The notes under the pieces: generated by a model | The model's input: only the letters and a program-made list of their open reading frames with translations | The model's database searches: none | What the model was told of the DNA's origin: nothing | Assembly: GCA_049609325.1 (NCBI GenBank) | Contig: JBMYYK010000030.1 | Span: forward strand, 1 to 27,712 | Origin: GCA-2733415 sp049609325 | GTDB taxonomy: Bacteria; Bacteroidota; Bacteroidia; Flavobacteriales; Flavobacteriaceae | Length of the DNA stretch: 27,712 nucleotides | Direction of reading: 5' to 3' | Program-made: the position numbers and the translations under genes | Part shown: positions 24,422 through 27,712 of the stretch, in pieces | How positions within the stretch are numbered: the stretch's first letter is position 1 | How the letters are laid out: each line of letters opens with the position of its first letter

Positions 24422-25086
24422 TGAAACAGTATATTGCAGAGTTACTAGGAACCTTCACATTGGTATTTTGTGGTTGTGGTGCCATTGTAACAAATGAATT
24501 CTCTAATGGAACCGTAACACATTCCGGAATAGCATTGACTTTCGGATTAGTCGTTATGTCTTTAATTTATGCTTTTGGTGAAACTTCAGGCGCACATTTT
24601 AATCCTGCGGTAACCCTTGCATTTACATATGCTAAAAAGTTTCCAATAACTAAAGTCCCTAAATACATCTTAGCGCAATGTCTAGGAGCAATTTTAGCAG
24701 CAATAACGCTTTATATTTTATTCCCAGACAATGAACTCTTAGGAACTACATTACCAAAAATTGATGTTTGGCGTACATTTTTGTTCGAAACTATTCTTAC
24801 TTTTTTTCTAATGCTTGTCATTATAAATGTATCTACTGGTTCTAAAGAAACCGGTATAATGGCTGGTATTGCTATTGGTGGCGTGGTATGGTTTGAAGCA
24901 CAGTTTGCCGGACCCATTACTGGAGCTTCAATGAATCCTGCTCGATCTATAGGTCCTGCGATAATATCAGGACATTTAGAACATTTATGGCTGTATATAG
25001 TTGCTCCTATACTTGGTGCTCTTCTAGCCGTTTTAAGCTGTAAACTTATTAAGAGTGAGCAATGTTGCTCTGCTGATACGCCTTAA
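24421..25086 (+). CDS. MIP-family channel, NIP-like aquaporin/aquaglyceroporin, 221 aa
   Basis: Six-helix channel for water or small neutral solutes in the inner membrane. Both pore motifs are intact: GAHFNPAVT (NPA 61-63) and GASMNPARS (NPA 172-174 followed by selectivity-filter R175). Overall phrasing (VTHSGIALTFGLVVMSLIYAFG, ITKVPKYILAQCLGA, LFETILTFFLMLVI, QFAGPITGASMNPARSIGPAI, LWLYIVAPILGALLAV) fits the bacterial NIP-like branch better than AqpZ or GlpF. That branch often carries glycerol, urea or metalloid acids, so the substrate is open. The C-terminus ends EQCCSADTP with a cysteine pair. It overlaps the acyltransferase stop by one base and no arsenic or silicon genes are nearby. Confidence 0.92.
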   Translation: MKQYIAELLGTFTLVFCGCGAIVTNEFSNGTVTHSGIALTFGLVVMSLIYAFGETSGAHFNPAVTLAFTYAKKFPITKVPKYILAQCLGAILAAITLYILFPDNELLGTTLPKIDVWRTFLFETILTFFLMLVIINVSTGSKETGIMAGIAIGGVVWFEAQFAGPITGASMNPARSIGPAIISGHLEHLWLYIVAPILGALLAVLSCKLIKSEQCCSADTP

Positions 25087-25160
25087 TTCAGTTTATAAAT
25101 CCTACCCGATATTTCATCGAATAAACTCAATAAAACCCTTTAGCATAAGCGGAGGTTGTT

Positions 25161-25168
25161 TATATTTG
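25161..25168 (+). promoter_or_regulatory. -7 promoter box for pheT
   Basis: TATATTTG, an exact TAnnTTTG match, 22 nt upstream of the pheT ATG in the 104-bp gap after the aquaporin gene. Confidence 0.6.
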
Positions 25169-25190
25169 CATTCAGAAAATTGCAATTATA

Positions 25191-27623
25191 ATGAAGATAT
25201 CATACAACTGGTTAAAACAGTTTATTAAGACAGATTGGGACGCTGAAAAAACTGGCGACTTATTAACTGATTTAGGGTTAGAAGTTGAAGGAATTACTAC
25301 TTACCAATCAATTAAAGGAGGATTAAAAGGAGTTGTTGTTGGTGAAGTTATGTCATGTGTACAACATACAAATGCTGATAAACTTCGTGTAACTACTGTT
25401 GATATCGGGACAGGTGATCCAGTTCAAATTGTTTGTGGAGCGCCTAATGTTGCGCAAGGACAAAAAGTTCCTGTTGCCACTATCGGAACTGTATTGTATG
25501 ATGCAGAAGGTAATGAATTCAAAATCAAAAAAGGGAAAATCCGTGGAGAAGAATCTCACGGAATGATATGTGCAGAAGACGAATTAGGCTTGGGAAAAGG
25601 GCATGAAGGCATACTTGTGCTTGATAAAAACTTAAAACCAGGTACGCCTTGTGCAGAGGTATTTAATATCGAAAACGACCAAGTTTTTGAAATTGGTTTA
25701 ACACCAAACAGATCTGATGCTATGAGTCATTTCGGTACAGCCAGAGACTTAAAAGCCGGATTGTTACAGCAAGGTCATAATTTAGAATTGATATCACCAT
25801 CGGTTAGTGACTTTCACATTGATAACAGAACTTTAAAAATTGACCTTGAAGTTGAAAATAACCAATTAGCACCACGCTATTGTGGTGTGTCAATATCTGG
25901 TGTTACTGTGACAGACTCTCCTGAGTGGTTGCAAAACAGATTAAAAGCTATTGGTCTAACTCCAAAAAACAATATTGTAGATGTTACTAATTATGTGTTA
26001 CATGAATTAGGGCAACCGCTACACGCGTTTGATGCCATAAAAATTAAAGGCAATAAAATCGAAGTTAAAACATTAGAATCTGGAACAAAATTCACAACTC
26101 TTGATGGGGTTGAGCGTGAATTACATGAAGATGATTTAATGATATGTAATGCGGAAGAACCTATGTGTATTGCCGGAGTATTAGGAGGATTGAATTCTGG
26201 TGTTACAGAGCATACCACTTCAATTTTCTTAGAAAGTGCTTATTTCAATCCTGTTGCTATTAGAAAAACAGCTAAAAGACATGCATTAAATACTGATGCG
26301 TCTTTTAGATTTGAAAGAGGTATAGATCCAAATATTACTGAATACGCTTTAAAGCGTGCTGCGTTATTAATTCAAGAAATTGCTGGTGGTGAAATTACTT
26401 CAGGTATTGAAGATTTATATCCGAATAAAATTGAAGACTTTCAGGTATTCTTAACCTTTGAAAACACTACGAAACTTATAGGACAAGAAATTCCTAAAGA
26501 AACGATTAAAAGTATTTTAACCTCTTTAGATATTAAAGTGAATAGTGTTACTGAAGGTGGGTTAGGGTTAACAATACCTGCCTATAGAACAGACGTACAA
26601 CGTGAAGCTGATATTATTGAAGAAATTCTACGAGTTTACGGTTACAATAACATTGAGTTTTCAAATAAGCTAAACGCAACAATGTCTCACGCTTCAAAAT
26701 TTGACGACCATAAACTTCAAAATGTCGTAGCCAATCAACTTATCGCCCAAGGCTTTAACGAAATGATGGCAAACTCATTAACAACAGCAAATTACACTAA
26801 ACTTTCAGAGCAATTACTCAACGAACATAATGTTGAAATGTTAAACCCTTTGAGTAATGATTTAGCTGTAATGCGTCAGTCATTATTATTTTCTGGTTTA
26901 GAAGCTATAGCATACAATATCAATAGAAAACAACAGAATTTAAAGTTCTTTGAATTTGGTAAAACTTACCATCAGTATGAATCTGGATATACAGAAAACA
27001 AACATCTATCTGTATTAATCACTGGTAATAGAACTTCCGAAAACTGGAATTCTCCAAAAAAAGTGAGTGATTTCTTTTATATAAAAGGAACTATCGAACA
27101 ACTATTTGCACGATTAGGTTTAGATATACAAAAGCTTAAAACGTCACCTATTAAAACCGATATGCTATCAGAAGGAATAGCTCTAAGTTTTGGCAAAACA
27201 AAATTAGTCGAATTTGGTGTCGTTAAAAGAGCTATTACCAAATCTTTCAGTATTGCTCAAGAAGTTCTTTATGCCGAATTCAATTGGAATAACGTCATTG
27301 AAGTAGCCAAGTTTAATAAAATTAAATTTGTTCCTATTACCAAGTATCCAGAAGTTAAACGTGATTTTGCATTATTAATTGATGAGAAAACCACTTTTAA
27401 TGAAATTTTTACGATTGCTAAGCAATGTGAAAAGAAGCTATTGAAAAACGTGAGTTTATTTGATGTCTACCAAGGTAAAAACCTACCTGAAGGCAAAAAG
27501 AGTTATGCAGTTAGTTTTGCCTTACAAGATAAAGACAAAACTTTAACAGATAAGCAAATTGAAAAAATCATGTCTAAACTCCAAAACGCTTTTGAAAAAC
27601 AACTAAACGCAGAGTTACGATAA
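25191..27623 (+). CDS. pheT: Phenylalanine--tRNA ligase beta subunit, 810 aa
   Basis: Beta chain of the alpha2beta2 enzyme that charges tRNA-Phe in the cytoplasm. It starts MKISYNWLKQFIKTDWDAEKTGDLLTDLGLEVEG. Domains in order: EMAP-type tRNA-binding domain at about 46-150 (GEVMSCVQHTNADKLRVTTVDIG, IVCGAPNVAQGQKVPVA), B3/B4 editing domain at about 210-370 (NNIVDVTNYVLHELGQPLHAFDA, DASFRFERGIDPN), B5 at about 405-475 (PAYRTDVQREADIIEEILRVYGYNNIE), the catalytic-like domain, and a C-terminal anticodon-binding FDX-ACB domain at about 717-809 (KYPEVKRDFALLID, LFDVYQGKNLPEGKKSYA). Length is normal. pheS is not adjacent, as is common in this phylum. A strong terminator follows. Confidence 0.98.
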   Translation: MKISYNWLKQFIKTDWDAEKTGDLLTDLGLEVEGITTYQSIKGGLKGVVVGEVMSCVQHTNADKLRVTTVDIGTGDPVQIVCGAPNVAQGQKVPVATIGTVLYDAEGNEFKIKKGKIRGEESHGMICAEDELGLGKGHEGILVLDKNLKPGTPCAEVFNIENDQVFEIGLTPNRSDAMSHFGTARDLKAGLLQQGHNLELISPSVSDFHIDNRTLKIDLEVENNQLAPRYCGVSISGVTVTDSPEWLQNRLKAIGLTPKNNIVDVTNYVLHELGQPLHAFDAIKIKGNKIEVKTLESGTKFTTLDGVERELHEDDLMICNAEEPMCIAGVLGGLNSGVTEHTTSIFLESAYFNPVAIRKTAKRHALNTDASFRFERGIDPNITEYALKRAALLIQEIAGGEITSGIEDLYPNKIEDFQVFLTFENTTKLIGQEIPKETIKSILTSLDIKVNSVTEGGLGLTIPAYRTDVQREADIIEEILRVYGYNNIEFSNKLNATMSHASKFDDHKLQNVVANQLIAQGFNEMMANSLTTANYTKLSEQLLNEHNVEMLNPLSNDLAVMRQSLLFSGLEAIAYNINRKQQNLKFFEFGKTYHQYESGYTENKHLSVLITGNRTSENWNSPKKVSDFFYIKGTIEQLFARLGLDIQKLKTSPIKTDMLSEGIALSFGKTKLVEFGVVKRAITKSFSIAQEVLYAEFNWNNVIEVAKFNKIKFVPITKYPEVKRDFALLIDEKTTFNEIFTIAKQCEKKLLKNVSLFDVYQGKNLPEGKKSYAVSFALQDKDKTLTDKQIEKIMSKLQNAFEKQLNAELR

Positions 27624-27625
27624 CT

Positions 27626-27661
27626 AAAAAAGCATTTCAAAGTTAAATGAAAGGCTTTTTT
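27626..27661 (+). terminator. Terminator after pheT
   Basis: Arms 27626-27639 and 27648-27661 form a 14-bp stem with one mismatch, an 8-nt loop and a six-T run. It begins two bases after the stop codon. Confidence 0.85.
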
Positions 27662-27672
27662 ATTGCTTGTTT

Positions 27673-27704
27673 GGACGAGAGTTCGATTCTCTCCGACTCC
27701 ACCA
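27673..27704 (+). other. Orphan 3' end of a tRNA or tmRNA (T-arm, acceptor strand, CCA); possible attachment-site remnant
   Basis: The T-arm GAGAG-TTCGATT-CTCTC (27677-27693) is followed by a 7-nt acceptor 3' strand CGACTCC (27694-27700), discriminator A and encoded CCA (27702-27704). The preceding GGAC resembles the pre-T-arm segment of tmRNA 3' ends. The needed 5' partner (GGAGTCG) is not found upstream, where the pheT terminator ends at 27661, so this is a 3' fragment only. Such fragments are typical integrase attachment-site duplicates. The encoded CCA contrasts with the tRNA-Tyr in this window and fits tmRNA better. The window ends 8 bases later. Confidence 0.6.
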
Positions 27705-27712
27705 TTACCAGA

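Noticed and set aside
27662..27712. Acceptor piece of a permuted two-piece tmRNA
   Set aside because: Permuted tmRNA is not known to me in Bacteroidota, and only 11 bases separate the T-arm region from the pheT terminator; it cannot be fully excluded because the window ends here.

Overview
The window looks like ordinary chromosome from a marine-type flavobacterium (Bacteroidota, probably Flavobacteriaceae). The DNA is AT-rich. Secreted proteins carry type IX secretion (T9SS) sorting domains. There is a PorP/SprF-family protein beside a gliding-motility-type adhesin, and many genes are preceded by the Bacteroidota -7 box TAnnTTTG instead of an E. coli type promoter. Most genes are recognisable housekeeping or envelope genes.

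Layout. Positions 1-1865 hold the 3' part of secA, which ends at a strong bidirectional terminator. Positions 1925-3982 (minus) hold a secreted propeller-like protein with a T9SS type A tail and an abutting M23 peptidase. Positions 4117-5187 hold meaB. After a 412-bp gene-free region with a 17-bp direct repeat just upstream of a candidate promoter comes a surface cassette (5600-12439): a very large T9SS type B adhesin, a PorP/SprF-like outer-membrane protein and an OmpA/PD40 protein. The adhesin frame is broken twice, by a +1 frameshift near 5731 and an in-frame TAG at 6288, and it contains seven exact-length 237-bp repeats.

Positions 12518-17732 (minus) form an ion and inorganic-carbon block. 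A SulP anion transporter, a beta-carbonic anhydrase and a DUF2490 outer-membrane protein are closely packed. Upstream lie a small unknown membrane protein and a CPA1 Na+/H+ antiporter with a TrkA-N domain. A TetR regulator (17961-18635) diverges from the antiporter. mnmE (18638-20038, minus) and an Omp85/BamA-like protein (20112-22649, minus) follow. Next come tRNA-Tyr(GTA), a rhomboid protease (minus), a lipid A-type acyltransferase coupled to a NIP-like aquaporin, and pheT (25191-27623) with its terminator.

The last ~40 bases contain the 3' end of a tRNA or tmRNA (T-arm, acceptor strand and encoded CCA) with no 5' half in the window. This is a possible integration-site scar.

I see no CRISPR array, transposase, phage gene or obvious defence system. 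The parts most worth a second look are the disrupted repeat adhesin and its regulatory region, the orphan tRNA/tmRNA end, and the carbonate/antiporter block with its uncharacterised members. Protein calls are by motif and family recognition from the sequence alone; no database search was run.
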